A stretch of 64,000 bases of DNA from positions 310,001 to 374,000 of the forward strand of contig MZZL01000117.1 of NCBI GenBank assembly GCA_002749535.1, read 5' to 3'. Below the pieces are notes generated by a model. The model saw only the letters and a program-made list of their open reading frames with translations, ran no database searches and was not told where the DNA came from. The position numbers were made by a program, and so were the translations under genes. Source of the DNA: Apophysomyces variabilis (Eukaryota > Mucoromycota > Mucoromycetes > Mucorales > Mucoraceae). Positions 44,682-56,565 of this stretch are shown here, one piece after another (position 1 is the stretch's first letter; every line of letters starts with the position of its first letter).

Positions 44682-46417
44682 TTATTGGTATTGGGGATAG
44701 AAGTTGAAGGGCGATACTTGAGGGATTAGCAAATAGGAAGTAGAAGGTTGTCCATAGTGGCTTTGTTGTTCTGTAAAGGTTGGAGTATTTTCGATAGCAT
44801 AGGAGGTATTTTGAGCAACATTCAAGGGCATAGGGGTAGACAGTGTATCAAAGAAATCCATTGAGTGGTCATCTTCAGTGGAGGTAGAACTGGCTGCAGA
44901 AGATTCTTCTCCATCGACACTGCTCGCTGTAGAGGTTGATCGAGATTGTTCAGCTAATTGTTTGCGTCGCTGTTTTTCTTCCTTGTGTTTAATCTGCGTC
45001 CAACGGGTCCGGCATTGGCGCTAAAGTGAGTAGAGGAAAAGAAAAAAAAAAGGTTAAGGTATATCCATTAACTTAGAAAACAGGATACATACTTGAGTTC
45101 TTCCAGGAATAGTTTCAGCGATTCTGATCCAGCAGCGTCCGAATTGAGCTACACCGGCACGTAGCAAAGCGTCTTCTTCATCATTCCATTTGCCTTTTCT
45201 AACGGAGGGGTCCAGGGCTTCGGTCCAGCGAGCCTGACACTGGATGCCAGTACGGTTAGGGATGCGTTCGGCAATTTTATTCCATGGAATAGGTTGGAAG
45301 CCGCCTTCGCCATCAGGGATGCCAGAATATTCCATCACAGCAAACTTGAGAATGGCATCTTCTTGCTCCGTCCATCGGCCTTTCAAGATATGTGGGCTGT
45401 GCGCGTTGTGGTAATGTGAAAAAAAAAAGTTAGATAACGATATCGGGTCTGTGGGCTGTGCTTACTTGAGCGCGCCTAACCATCTGGTGGAACATTGCAT
45501 TGGGGTCCGATTAGGGACGTGCGACGAGATTAGCGACCACTTATGTGGCCCGTAGATGGCCACAGCTTGTTTTAGCAGCTGGTCTTCTTCTTCTGTCCAC
45601 CGGGAATAGGAGGAAGACTTGCGATTGTGTCTCACCGTGTACGACCGAGACGTGGTCACTGGGCCAGCGCTTTGGCGCCGTCCTATCAAAGTATTGCGCG
45701 CTGTTGGTGAGGAAGGACCGTGGTCGAACGACTAAAAGCATTTTGTATTACTATATACTGGTCGGCTAATGGCTATTCCTGAACTTACTACATTGATAGG
45801 TGACGCCGACTTGGACGCTGTCATTTTTGGATGAGATAGCATCAGGGGTGGGGCATCTAGCGGCAACAAGGCATCGGAAGGCGACGCAGAAAAGTCGCCT
45901 GTGGGTGTCGGTGGAGCCGAGAAAAAGTTAACTGCATCAAAGTAGGACGAGTCAACGCCAGGCGACGTAACCATTTGATGGTCCATAAAACCATTTGGCG
46001 ATTGCCATTCCGCGGTCTAGTACAAACAAAATCAGTGACCGAAACTTCATCGCTACCGACGATCATCAAGCAGGACAAGTAGAGAGCTCTTAAACTCCAT
46101 ATTGTTGCTTTGGTTACTATTTCTAATCAACTCACCGATGCTGTTAGACTAGTCGATCTTGGTTGCTGGGATCCTAGTAGATTATAAAATTGCTATTTTT
46201 TATAGAGAGAGAGAGGGAAAAAAGGAGAGAGTATGTCAGGGTTGTCTGGTAACTTATTTGAAGTGTTGCCACCAGTAATGGCATGGCAACTTACCTCATC
46301 TAAGTCCCATTGATTTGGTTGCTGCGATTGCGATGGCTGCGGATGTTGTTGTTGTTGCTGTGGTTGTTGTGTGCTTCGCAAGGAGGGACTAGGTTGGATC
46401 AAGTGATGAGACATCAT
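44682..46417 (-). CDS. Three-repeat Myb DNA-binding protein
   Basis: Probable sequence-specific transcription factor. Six exons: 46295-46417, 46136-46165, 45789-46016, 45466-45731, 45093-45396, 44682-45020 (429 aa). The N-terminus is Gln/Pro-rich (QQPQQQQQHPQPSQSQQ), followed by Ser/Pro sequence (FFSAPPTPTGDFSASP). The Myb repeats are SRWTEEEDQLLKQAVAIYG..W..I, KGRWTEQEDAILKFAVMEYSG and KGKWNDEEDALLRAGVAQFG. Each has the recognition-helix pattern NRTPMQCSTRW, NRTGIQCQARW and GRTQ-RQCRTRW; the last spans a splice. The second repeat has a longer turn than usual (GIPDGEGGFQPIPWNK). The tail is Ser/Thr-rich. It looks like the c-Myb/Bas1 type; targets are unknown. Confidence 0.9.
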
Positions 46418-48015
46418 GATTATTTTGTGTTTTAGTGGAATGCAATGAATAAAAGTAAAGAAGAAGAAAGAAGAAGAAAGAAATGCAAAGAGAAGGAAGA
46501 GATCAACGATGTTTGATTTAATAAGCAAAGATTTGGTTGTTGCACATGTTACTTATATATTACACCAATTCAAGGTATTATATAGATCTCCCAAGGTTAC
46601 AACAAATTAGCGTTATTTTACCGATATGTTTTCCTCCTCGAGAACGTCCGCTTTCATGTCTGTGCGTGGAGTTGAGACCCAAGCTTTCGGCTCAGAAACT
46701 CGTGATACATGTTATCTGCGCCACGCTAACTTGGTAAAGGATATTCAGCCCATCTTCAAATGTGATGTAACGGTCGACTGTTATTGGATAAAGCTTTCTT
46801 TTCCATATATCACCATATTTGCTAGTTTTGGATGGTTACTGAAATTTTTTTTTTTCATTCACTCTGAGGGAATTTATTTTATCCTTGGCCAATGAATGGA
46901 ACAAGAGTTTTTAGATGAATAATTGCGTTTTTTTTTGCAACTCAAAAAAAAAAAGCCTAAAGGTTGTTTACGCCAGGTTGTTTGCCAGGAAGGCAAATTA
47001 TCGTACATTGCATTCACACACAGATTCGCATAACGTTTCCTCTGCTTCGAAACTTCTTTTTATGCAATCGCGAGGTCTGAGAATTAAAAAAAAGCACAAA
47101 GCAAAAAAAAATTGTAGTGCCGGTGCGCCGCAAGCATGGAAGACACGTGCGGTGGACGAATGTTATTTAGTAGGGAACAAGTTAATAATGATAAAAAAAA
47201 AATAAAAAGAAGCTACAGCTACGGGCGCATGGTAACGGTTAGAGTTGTACAAATCGGTTTCAACTGCGCATCACGGACCTTTTTTTTATTTTGTCACAAA
47301 AATTTGCTGGGGCATTGTACAATGCAGTCGGCTGCATGATGTTACCATCGAAACTAAAAAAGATATGGATATCACAGGGTCCTGTTTCATACCACTTTAG
47401 GTGAGGACCACTGCATTCAATTTGAAGGGATGATCTCGGAGAAAAATGATTGCAGAGTTGTGCAAATGATCAACAATTGCCCATCATTCAGTTCACCTAT
47501 CACAACTCATTGATTTGCATACATCACTTTCCCTGGGTCTACATCACCCGCGTTACCGAGAATAACTAAACACCAATTAATATGTTTTTCTCCATTTTCT
47601 ACGTTTTCCCGAAATAGCTTAAGAATATCCATTTGTGCGGCCGCCCAAAACTTAGTTTCTTGTCCCACCCATCACCAAATACATCCCTTGTTTTTTTAAT
47701 TTTATACCCTTTTTGCTCTTACACCCTGAATGACCCAGAGGATGATAGAAAAAAAAACCCGACCTAACACTATCCCTTATTCGGTTATAGATTGCAATCT
47801 TCGGTGGGGTCAACCTCAAGGTAAAAAAAAAAAAAAAAAAAAGGATAGTCTCGTTTCTTTTTCTAGTCTGAAAAAAAAATGGTGAACATTGTTGGGAAAA
47901 AGAAAATTGGGATATTACTACTAACTTGTTGCTATTATGCCTTACTATATATTGTTATCTAACCACGGATTTCGAACTCCTTTTTTCTTTGGTGTTTATT
48001 CGCCTAGCTTTCGTT
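46418..48015. other. Intergenic region with poly-A tracts
   Basis: About 1.6 kb between two minus-strand genes. It has runs of A9-A20 (longest about 47823-47842). The frames at 46537-47339 on the plus strand are short, overlapping and without motifs. No RNA gene was recognised. Confidence 0.5.
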
Positions 48016-51000
48016 TTACAAAATGCCCTGCATAAACCCCAAATACAATCAAAGTATGTTTAGTCAGTCATACCTTGATAAAGTACAATGGGACCTCCAT
48101 TTTTTTTTGTTTTTACCTGAGAATAATACTGGAAAGTATCGTAGAGTCTTGTGAACACGTTACAACAACTGCTCATTATCAACTTATCCACAAACTCTTC
48201 CACCTGTGGTTCTGTCAACTGAAGCTGAAACCTGTCTCGTAATTGTTGCACAGTCATTTCCCCATTCTGGAAACAAGGCAGCTTAGAGTCCTTGCACATC
48301 ATTTCCACTAGTAATAGAATATTCTCGCTATGCTTTCGTACTGCAATAAATGCTGCTTTCATCAAAGCTTTGTATTCGGCAAACTTTTCCCCGTGCACTC
48401 CTCCAAGAATGTCAATGTACTCCTGCGGGAGTTTAAACGGCGCCATCTCAAACCCAACAGACCCTGGGGAGTTGGACAACATGAATCCAAAATCAATATC
48501 TATACAAAATTAACAAAAGCGGTCCAATCCATCTTTTTGTTTCTTTTCGGTAACTCACGGATTAAATGGCCCGAGTTATCAATAAGAAGGTTACCGTTAT
48601 GTCTTAAATCGGATATTTAGGTTAGTACCAACTATCTTCTTTAAGTACATTTTCACCTGTCTTTGATTTGCAGTATATAGCATGCAATCGAATAACCAGC
48701 TAAACTCCTCATAAACGCGTCCTGCGCCTTTATGAATTCATCTGACTCAGGCTTCCCCCAATTCTAATGAGATTAAAAAAAATTTTTATCGGCATGTGCG
48801 ATAAAGCGGTCAAATCGGTTAGTATCCCCTTTATCGTTGCCTTATTTATTCACTTACCCTTTCGAAATAGTCGCGCAAGGTGAACACAACACCTTTAGCA
48901 TTCCAACCCCGCGCATACGCTGTCTTTTTGATTGAATGCACCGAAATTGTGTTGCGTAGGGTCTCGATAAGTCCAGAGTTATCTGATGTGACCAATACAC
49001 GGAAGCTAACGGGAACATTCATACACCGGTCCCGACTATATACACACAATACAACTTACTACTTAACCCACACATCCACACCTGTATCTTGCCAGATGCG
49101 TTGCATCTCACGTATCAGTTGGATAGCAAATTGCTCTTGCCGAAGATCGGCCCCAGTTTTGACGATAACAGATAACAACCGCCAGTTGGGCAGATGTCCA
49201 TATGGGGATGAAGCTCGTATACGTGCCTTTTTCGTGTCCCAGTCTTCGGAAAATACAGCCGCTGAGAAGAGTGCACAGAACTCTGTTACATACTATTCGC
49301 TTATCGATCACACTCTCTTACCGCTTGGATCATCCTTGTTAATGACAGAAGCAACCCGTTGTTCATCTTCGAGCATTTCTCCCCCTGCACCCTCACCACC
49401 TCCTCCTCCAACACCGCTGCTGACACCTTCTTTCTTCATCCTTGCCATGCGCTGATCTTCAAGAGCAATCATCTCCTTGATAATGCGTTGACGAATCTGT
49501 TCCGTTCCTTGCCTAGCTTTCGACGATGCTGATAAACCAGCACTACTTGTCGACTCAACGTTTTGTTGCAGCTGGGCAAGCATAATTGCAGCCGTTCTCA
49601 TTCTTTCAGCATACTCGTCTGCGGATCTAGAATTACGTCTTCCATCGCTGCCATTTGATTCGACGTCTGAGATACCGGGCACAGACCCAATCGATGTTTC
49701 ATTAGGAGGTAACGCTATCTGTTCTGCTGAAGCTGGACTACACTCGCCCATATCTATCATCTGTGAAGGCATTTCCGAGTGTGGAGAAATAACTGTTGAA
49801 GGAGACGCAAGTGAATTACGACCTGATTCTCGTCTCGTTATCTTGGCACGCGACTTTTTATGCTTCATTGTTCGTCTCATTCTGCATAGCGCTGAAGAAT
49901 AATCATCCTCAAAACTGAGTTCATCGTCAAGTACTTCAATCATAAGCAAATACGGAGCCTAGTACGTCGTTAGCTTATAGTTAACCAACTATACAGTACC
50001 CTTTCAGCGGAGTTCAGTACGACCGCGTCTGACGGACTTATCCTCACTACACGATGATGGTGGGGTTTTTCGGCCGTAGCAGGACACCACAACGGAATGC
50101 ATATCTCTGCAGGAAGATTATGATTCAGCAACGTAAGTTCTGCATGAAGTGCACTCATTCGCGCAGTCTTTGGTACAATAACCAATCTTGTCGCGATATC
50201 TACAAGAGCCAACAGAAACTGCATCTCGGATCGGAAATAGTTCGATCGAAGGAGAGATTTGCGGTGGTCCAAACTCAACTGAGACAGAGCCGAGTAATCT
50301 TCGTCAGAAGAGCATTCTGAATCAGAATCCTCTAGATCAGATCGTGAAGCAGGTTCGCTAGAATCAAATGATGTCGATATTCTAGGCACAAACGAATGCC
50401 TTGTATGCGGTTTATGCGTGAATACTTCTTCCGACGATGCTGAGCACTGAGATAACGCAGGGGATAATGGTGCAGAGTTGGTGGGTACTGATGATTGTCC
50501 CAATGCTGTCAGTTTTGGATCGAAGACGGACAAAGACTTCGTTGGCGATTGCAGTGCTGCTGGTCGAATCTTACGATTAAGTTTTTGATGTGCAGATTTG
50601 ATATAGCGCGATACTGAAAATGCCTTTCCACGATGTAAATCTTCGAGAGATGGTGAACTCGTAAAGGGATTAAAATGCGAAGATCGTCGTTTGGATATTG
50701 GTAGATCAGGCTGTGATGCCGATTGGTATGGTGTGTCTAGCGAGCGTTGATTAGAAGGTACTGTTTCCAGAGAACCAGGAGTCGACATTGTGCTCTCCTT
50801 CGAAGGTGGGGATGAGCCATAGAGTGGCGGTAACCCTGCTGCTGAAGGTTCTCCACCAAAAGTATTACGGCGTGCTAGATTTGGTGCATTAGAGGATGCG
50901 ATGCTCAAAACCCTGTTTCTTCGTCCTTGAGCTATCGCAATTCTTCCAGCTTGTCGAGTCATTAAGGGTTGACCGATACCGGCTATTAAAGCACCCATTC

Positions 51001-51575
51001 CAACAAGTGCTGGAATTGCGTTTTCACGGACTTTGTGTGCTGACATGCCAAGGCTTACAGAAGTTGCTGCGTCAACAATATCTGTATCGGTTGATTGGCC
51101 ATCTGCAAAAACGATAGCTTGGCACTTGTTGAGTAAACGCTTGCACAACTCAAAGGATGGACTAGTAGGAGTAGCTGAAAGATCCGCTAGATAGGCCTGC
51201 AAGTACCATAAACTCTACAGTAATATTTAGCAGAGATATATGAGAAAGAGTGGATATAGACGAACCATAATAGCCATATGAGTCGATTTTTCACACATTT
51301 CGATCAGGAAACATTCAAGAGCAACGGATTCGGTAGGATTGGTTATCATTAAATGTCTGTATGCCATATGAGATACGAGTTGTTTAGCTTACATCAAAGA
51401 CTTACACGAGTTGTGGCAGGAAGAACTCGATCTCTGATATGGGAAAGCTTTTTAGTTCATTACACAGGTAGTGCTGAATGCCGACATTGTCAGGGTATCG
51501 AAATAAGTAAGAGACAGCAATCCACGAATTAAAGAACTCGGATGTAAAGAGACGTAACAAAAGTGCATTGGACAT
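48016..51575 (-). CDS. PIK1: Phosphatidylinositol 4-kinase, PIK1/PI4K-beta type
   Basis: Makes phosphatidylinositol 4-phosphate at the Golgi (and nucleus), needed for secretion. Ten exons: 51406-51575, 51266-51356, 50000-51196, 49322-49958, 49063-49261, 48858-49005, 48657-48763, 48559-48602, 48117-48499, 48016-48027 (995 aa; yeast Pik1 is 1066). The N-terminal lipid-kinase-unique region reads LLLRLFTSEFFNSWIAVSYL and FFLPQLV. The middle 400 residues are Ser-rich and low-complexity. The catalytic part has VKTGADLRQEQFAIQLI, LVTSDNSGLIETL, DRHNGN (849-854) and IDFGF (866-870), then SPGSVGFEMAPFKLPQEY. The last exon is 12 nt and encodes GIL-stop, matching the usual YYSQGIL-type end; without it the frame runs into the intron. 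The 51266 donor (GTTCGT) is weak. Confidence 0.94.
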
Positions 51576-52179
51576 TGTATTTGTACTGCCGATCGGAAAC
51601 TAAGCGTATTCGGGAACTGTCAGCATAGGTGTGGGTAACCTGCACAAGAACAAGGGATCAGTTAGCCGCCCTTCTTTCCAAATTAACGCGCAATGCTTTT
51701 ATTCCTATTCAATGGAACGACCAAGATTCGTACCACTTCAGAAGTAGGAAGACAAAACAACTCTGAAAAGAGTTAATGCAAATACCAGAGGAACAAGATG
51801 AGAAAATGACCTTCTGAAAAAAAAAAGCAGGAAGTAAAAAGTTTACGGTCCGCTTCTCAGCATACACATCAGAGATACCAAAGCATCACCGTCATTCTCT
51901 TCTTATTGGAAAGGCAGATCAGACAAGTGATTCTCTTTGACAGACCTATAACTAAGCTAGATTGCACCCATTGCTTTGTTATGTTAAAAAAAATGCCCTT
52001 GTTCAAGTTCTTCCCTGTTATTGTTGGGTCACCTTGTATATACAGCACGTTTGAAAGTTTTCTGTTCCTACTTTAGGAACCCTTCAGATACCTATTTCAA
52101 ATCAAATAACATTATTCCCAAGTGGTCACTCATTGCAGTCTCCAATCCGACTAATAGACTTTCAGTAGTGGATGGTAGA
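51576..52179. other. Intergenic region
   Basis: About 600 bp between the PIK1 start and the end of the second homeobox gene, both on the minus strand. It has no supported ORF and presumably contains the PIK1 promoter. Confidence 0.5.
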
Positions 52180-53019
52180 TCAAGAGTGATAGGAACCCAT
52201 TGTATCTTGTGTTTGTGGCGGTTCTGGCTCCGCGTACAATGGATTTGGATGTCCGAAGGTTGCCATCATCCTCCTGGGATGCATACATTGGAACGCAGAC
52301 GTGCCATGTACTCGTTCCTTCGGAAGATAAATGTACATATGGAGCGTTTCCTCGGTTTCGTTAAAAAACCTACGCGACAAGGGTGCCACACTATGAGATC
52401 GTTGTTGCCGGCGATGTCCCGGAATGGTTAAACATCCACTTGCTTTTGCTTTTGCCCGATTGACCTTTGCACGACGATTTTGAAACCATACCTGTCTTTT
52501 CTCATTGTACGATTATCGATACCAACAAAAAAATCCTTCTTTTTGCCTATTACTTACCTGAACCTCTCGTTTTGTCATTTCAAGTTCGTTGGCCAATTGC
52601 TCCCGAATCTCAGAACTTGGGGTATTTGTCTGTGCAAACACCTCCATCAACCGATTGAATTGATGGGGCAATATACGTTTTCGCTTTGCTTTGGCCAAAG
52701 AGGAAATGATTATCTCTCCGTTATGCGTTTGATGCATGCCAGCGCTAGGGTAACCCCACATAGCTTCCGATCCTGCGTCAATCTGCGGAGTATTGGCCCG
52801 TTCATTCCGTAAAGGACCCGGTGACGACAAGGTCGACATAGGCGACGGGAAGTATCCGAGACGTTCAAATTTGTCTACGACAGTCCACGGCGGCGATGGT
52901 TCGGGTGCTGGTCGATATGGAATGGGATCGATGTATTCTTCGTTTAAGATAGCTGATATAGCTAATGGACCCTGCCGACTGGTTTTGTTTTCAGCGTGCC
53001 GTTGTACAGGAGTGTGCAT
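52180..53019 (-). CDS. Small homeodomain transcription factor
   Basis: Two exons, 52558-53019 and 52180-52491 (257 aa). The homeodomain covers about residues 109-168. It reads KRKRILPHQFNRLMEVF (arm and helix 1), SSEIREQLANELEMTKREVQ (helix 2 and turn), and VWFQNRRAKVNRAKAKA (helix 3, with Trp156, Phe157, Asn159, Arg161). The intron falls exactly between the Gln and Val that begin the VWFQNRR motif, so exon 1 alone reads into QVSNRQKEG nonsense. The N-terminus is Pro-rich (YRPAPEPSPPW). The tail is basic then Pro-rich with no known domain. It is not closely similar to the homeodomain gene at 15160, so a local duplication is unlikely. Confidence 0.9.
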
Positions 53020-53706
53020 AGTCTGTCAAGTTGGTCCAAAAGGAAACAAAACTAAGTGGGGACAATGAGTGCCACTATTCTTTATCTCTGAAACTGTAGC
53101 AATTGTAACAAAGAGTTCCGCAACCTCTCCATTGGATGTACTGCAATCGAACAAACATCAAAATGAAACCCTCCGTATGAAGTAGCATCTGGCTAATCTG
53201 CTGCTATCTTTTGATGTTCCACAAGAATAATAGATAGATGCCAATCGGTCCATTTGCCTTGAATGACGTATCCTTTCTTCATCTCACTAACGCCATATCA
53301 CATAATGCACTTTATTTCCAAAAATTGAAGTCGCATCTAGCAACTTCACCCGGCGCATTTTGAAAACTGAGTTTGATGCCAACAAAGCAGAAAAAGGATG
53401 ACATTAAAAAGTTTCATTGATTGCGACATTTAATTCCAATAGACTGCGACATTTTGATTCTCGTAGGTTTGATCAGTCCCATGGTAAAATTGACAACGGT
53501 CAATTATCAGGCGATATCAGGATCCGTCCAAGGGATCTTTTTTTTATGAAAGGAAACCACAGATCAAAGTTTAGACTGAGAGTATGCTTGCAGGTGCTAG
53601 CGCTATTGACTGCTACCAACTCAGGAAACAAACTTAAGAATCTACGGAGTAAGTATTGTTGCAACCAGTAAGGGGCGCTGGAACCGATTTGATGTTCTCG
53701 CCATTA
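53020..53706. other. Intergenic region
   Basis: About 690 bp upstream of the small homeobox gene. An 84-codon plus-strand frame (53417-53671) has no ATG-based or family support. Probably the homeobox promoter. Confidence 0.45.
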
Positions 53707-53880
53707 CTAAATAGGATCAATTCTTTGCTTAACGTTACGCGCTAATAATGTTTTACTCGTTAATAACCGAGAAATTAACGGGACTTGCAACATAGGCAAC
53801 CTAACAGCTTGATTCGCTTCATGCAGAATGGCGTTGATGTTGCAGATCAGCTCCTCCTCAAATACCATCATTGACGTCAT
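53707..53880 (-). CDS. Hypothetical short ORF
   Basis: ATG at 53880 opens 57 codons (MTSMMVFEEELICNINAIL ... NVKQRIDPI). Composition is protein-like with a helical, leucine-rich pattern, and the frame stays open upstream without an ATG. It may be the last exon of a spliced gene or chance. No family is recognised. Confidence 0.3.
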   Translation of the reverse strand: MTSMMVFEEELICNINAILHEANQAVRLPMLQVPLISRLLTSKTLLARNVKQRIDPI

Positions 53881-53971
53881 GGTACCTTGAGCTCTATAAG
53901 TCCATTCTGGCGCCGCTTCAAACCTTCGACCTTTCTCCCCTTCTCTCCTCACCAAACAAGTATCTGTTGCA

Positions 53972-54217
53972 ATGCCCACACAGTCAACCGACTTGGAACG
54001 CCAACCAATACAGTATACGGCGATATGGACTGTTAACTACGTTGAAGAACCCGTCAACTGCTATCACTGGTTTTTAGTTATGTTATTAATGGTAGCTCTT
54101 ATGAGTATGGTTTATTTATGTTATACCATTTCGACGTTTGCTGTCAGAAATGAAAAGTCTATACCCCACTTCTCTTGTTCACATATTCTTTACTTGATGC
54201 CATATTGTACATCTTGA
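53972..54217 (+). CDS. Hypothetical small single-pass membrane protein
   Basis: An intronless ATG frame of 81 aa: MPTQSTDLERQPIQYTAIW, then one clear hydrophobic helix (WFLVMLLMVALMSMVYLCYTI, about residues 35-55), then a short tail. It faces the minus-strand short ORF at 53880 with 91 bp between starts. No family is recognised and no splice evidence exists. Confidence 0.33.
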   Translation: MPTQSTDLERQPIQYTAIWTVNYVEEPVNCYHWFLVMLLMVALMSMVYLCYTISTFAVRNEKSIPHFSCSHILYLMPYCTS

Positions 54218-54371
54218 CATTAAAAAAGAATGGATCTGTATCCAGTCCATTATACAGCTCAGTAAGCCTGTTTCCTTATTCAGCGGGACTGTGAAAAATC
54301 TCGCTTACCCAGGAAAAAAAAAAGCCCATTCCCAGGTTGAATGACAGACAATCGTAACAACAACAGCAAAC

Positions 54372-56565
54372 ATGCATAGAATCCATTTTACTAGGCAGCC
54401 ATTCTTACGGTATGCTGCTGGCGCCACACGTTATTTTTCTAGCGATAGCATGCACTTTGTACAGAAAGATTACCATGGGAGACACAAACTGTCGTCAACG
54501 TTTATGCCGTTGACAAAAGACAAAGGCACGATCGATAGTGCGGATGCAGCAGCTAGTCATTCTTACTTACTAAAAGCGGGATTTGTGCGTCAAGTAAGTT
54601 TTAGCAGCTTTTGATTGCTTGGTCGATGCTCAGTTTCAATGAGAGTCTTCGTCTGGCATTTACTCTTTGTTACCCCTGGGTCTTCGGACCGTGGAAAAGC
54701 TGGAGCGAATTATTGATGAAGAAATGGCCGCAATAGGTATATATGGATTAGTCGAAAATGGAAATAAAATAGTGTACTTTAGGTTGTCAGAAACTTTCGT
54801 TACCCACGTTACTGCCCCCAGAAAATTGGAAAAAGACAGGACGATGGAGCGGTGCGAAAGGCGAGGTATGCGAATCACTCCTTTTTTTTCGTCACAGCTT
54901 ACTGATATAATGTTTTAAGTTCTTCCGTCTAAAAGATCGAAAAGATTCCGAGATGCTTCTTGCCCCGACGCATGAAGAAGAGATCACGAATCTTGTGGCA
55001 TCCGAACTAAGATCCTCTAAGCAATTACCCATCCGACTATATCAAATAGGTTAATCAACTTAAAACCTTCTTGCTTTGAAACTTATTGTTTACGGTAGGA
55101 CGTAAATATCGTGACGAATTACGACCTCGTGCTGGTCTTCTGCGTGGCAGGGAGTTTGTCATGAAAGATCTTTACACCTTTGATGCTTCTGTGGAAGACG
55201 CTTTTAAAACATATAACGATGTATCCGACGCTTACAGCAAGATATTTCTACGCATAGGGGTTCCATTTGTGGTGGTACGAGGGCGTCTTGTTTTGTGTTG
55301 CAGAATCTGAACTCTGTCTTTTTAGGCGGAGGCAGACAGCGGGAATATTGGCGGATCACGGTCGCATGAGTATCATCTACTATCCAATGGTAAGAGACGA
55401 AAAAAAGGAAAATAATTCGGGGATTACTATTTCCTTTTTCTAACATTGACGCGCTTTGTAATGCTACGTTTCAGTGGGCGAAGATACCTTGTTAACGTGC
55501 TCTGGTTGTGGATATACTGCTAACGAAGAATTAGCTGTCGGACATGTCCCACACCTGCCATCCGTGGAAATAAGCCCTAAACAAGCATTAACCACAGTTG
55601 CCGATAACACATGCGACACTCTTGGCCTTCCAAGAAATCACCGATCTGCGGTTCAGTTTACCTTTTTCGACTATCTTGGCACAAACAAAGAAGGAAACGC
55701 CCATATTCGCGGAATGGCAGCTGCAGTGACACCAAAAGGTCGAACAACCAATGTCCTTAAAGTACAAGCCGAATTAAGAAAGCATTTGATGAAGAAGCAA
55801 TCAATGACGGATAGTGACACACTAGACATGGAAGTCTGCAATAAGCCTGTAGAGGAATTACCAAATCACGTTTTTATCGACAACGCTGTAGCACCGCTGT
55901 GTGAAACTTTGTCACCGAATGAACGCTTCTGGTTGCATGAACCCAATCATTTCCGTATAGCCGAAGCCGGCGATCTCTGCGCCTCCTGTTCGGGGCATCA
56001 CTTGACAAGTGTGAAAGCCATAGAGGTGGGACATACATTTTATCTGGGTACCAAATATTCCTCAGTTCTCCAATGCGACTTCAAGCCGTCTAATCCCAAA
56101 GCGGACAAAGTGCCTGCTGAAATGGGTTGTTACGGCATTGGTATCACGCGCCTTCTAGCAGCAGTTGCCGAGGCTTCGTTCGATGACCGAGGAATTGCCT
56201 GGCCACGCAGCATTGCTCCTTATCGCGCGTGTATTGTAACCACGGACGATAAGAATCCGGAATTGCAACAATTGGCGGATACTATCTATGACAAATTGGA
56301 AAACCTATCGGATACTCGTCGTTGTGGCCTATCTCGAACTCCCTTTTACGACAACGTCGTTATTGATGATAGGAGATCTGGATTTGGTAGTAAGATGAAG
56401 GATGCAGAGCTTATTGGGTATCCCTTGATTGTTGTACTTGGTCCAAAAGCACTCAGTCGTGGTGTTATCGAGCTACATGAACGTGTTAAGGGTGAACAAA
56501 ACAAGCGAGCGGAAGTATCTGTGGAGAATCTGGAAGATTGGGTTCTGCAACGTTTTTCGCTCTAA
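54372..56565 (+). CDS. PARS2: Mitochondrial prolyl-tRNA synthetase
   Basis: Class II synthetase of bacterial type that charges mitochondrial tRNA(Pro). Seven exons: 54372-54593, 54646-54736, 54783-54865, 54920-55049, 55099-55274, 55326-55389, 55475-56565 (618 aa). A basic leader ([20 protein letters not shown]) indicates mitochondrial import. Motifs: [33 protein letters not shown] (motif 1 region); [11 protein letters not shown] with [23 protein letters not shown] (motif 2 and loop); [15 protein letters not shown] (motif 3). The anticodon-binding domain reads RACIVTTDD ... [21 protein letters not shown]. An insertion between motifs 2 and 3 contains paired cysteines (CSGCGY, CASCSG). The yeast counterpart is AIM10. 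Confidence 0.95.
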
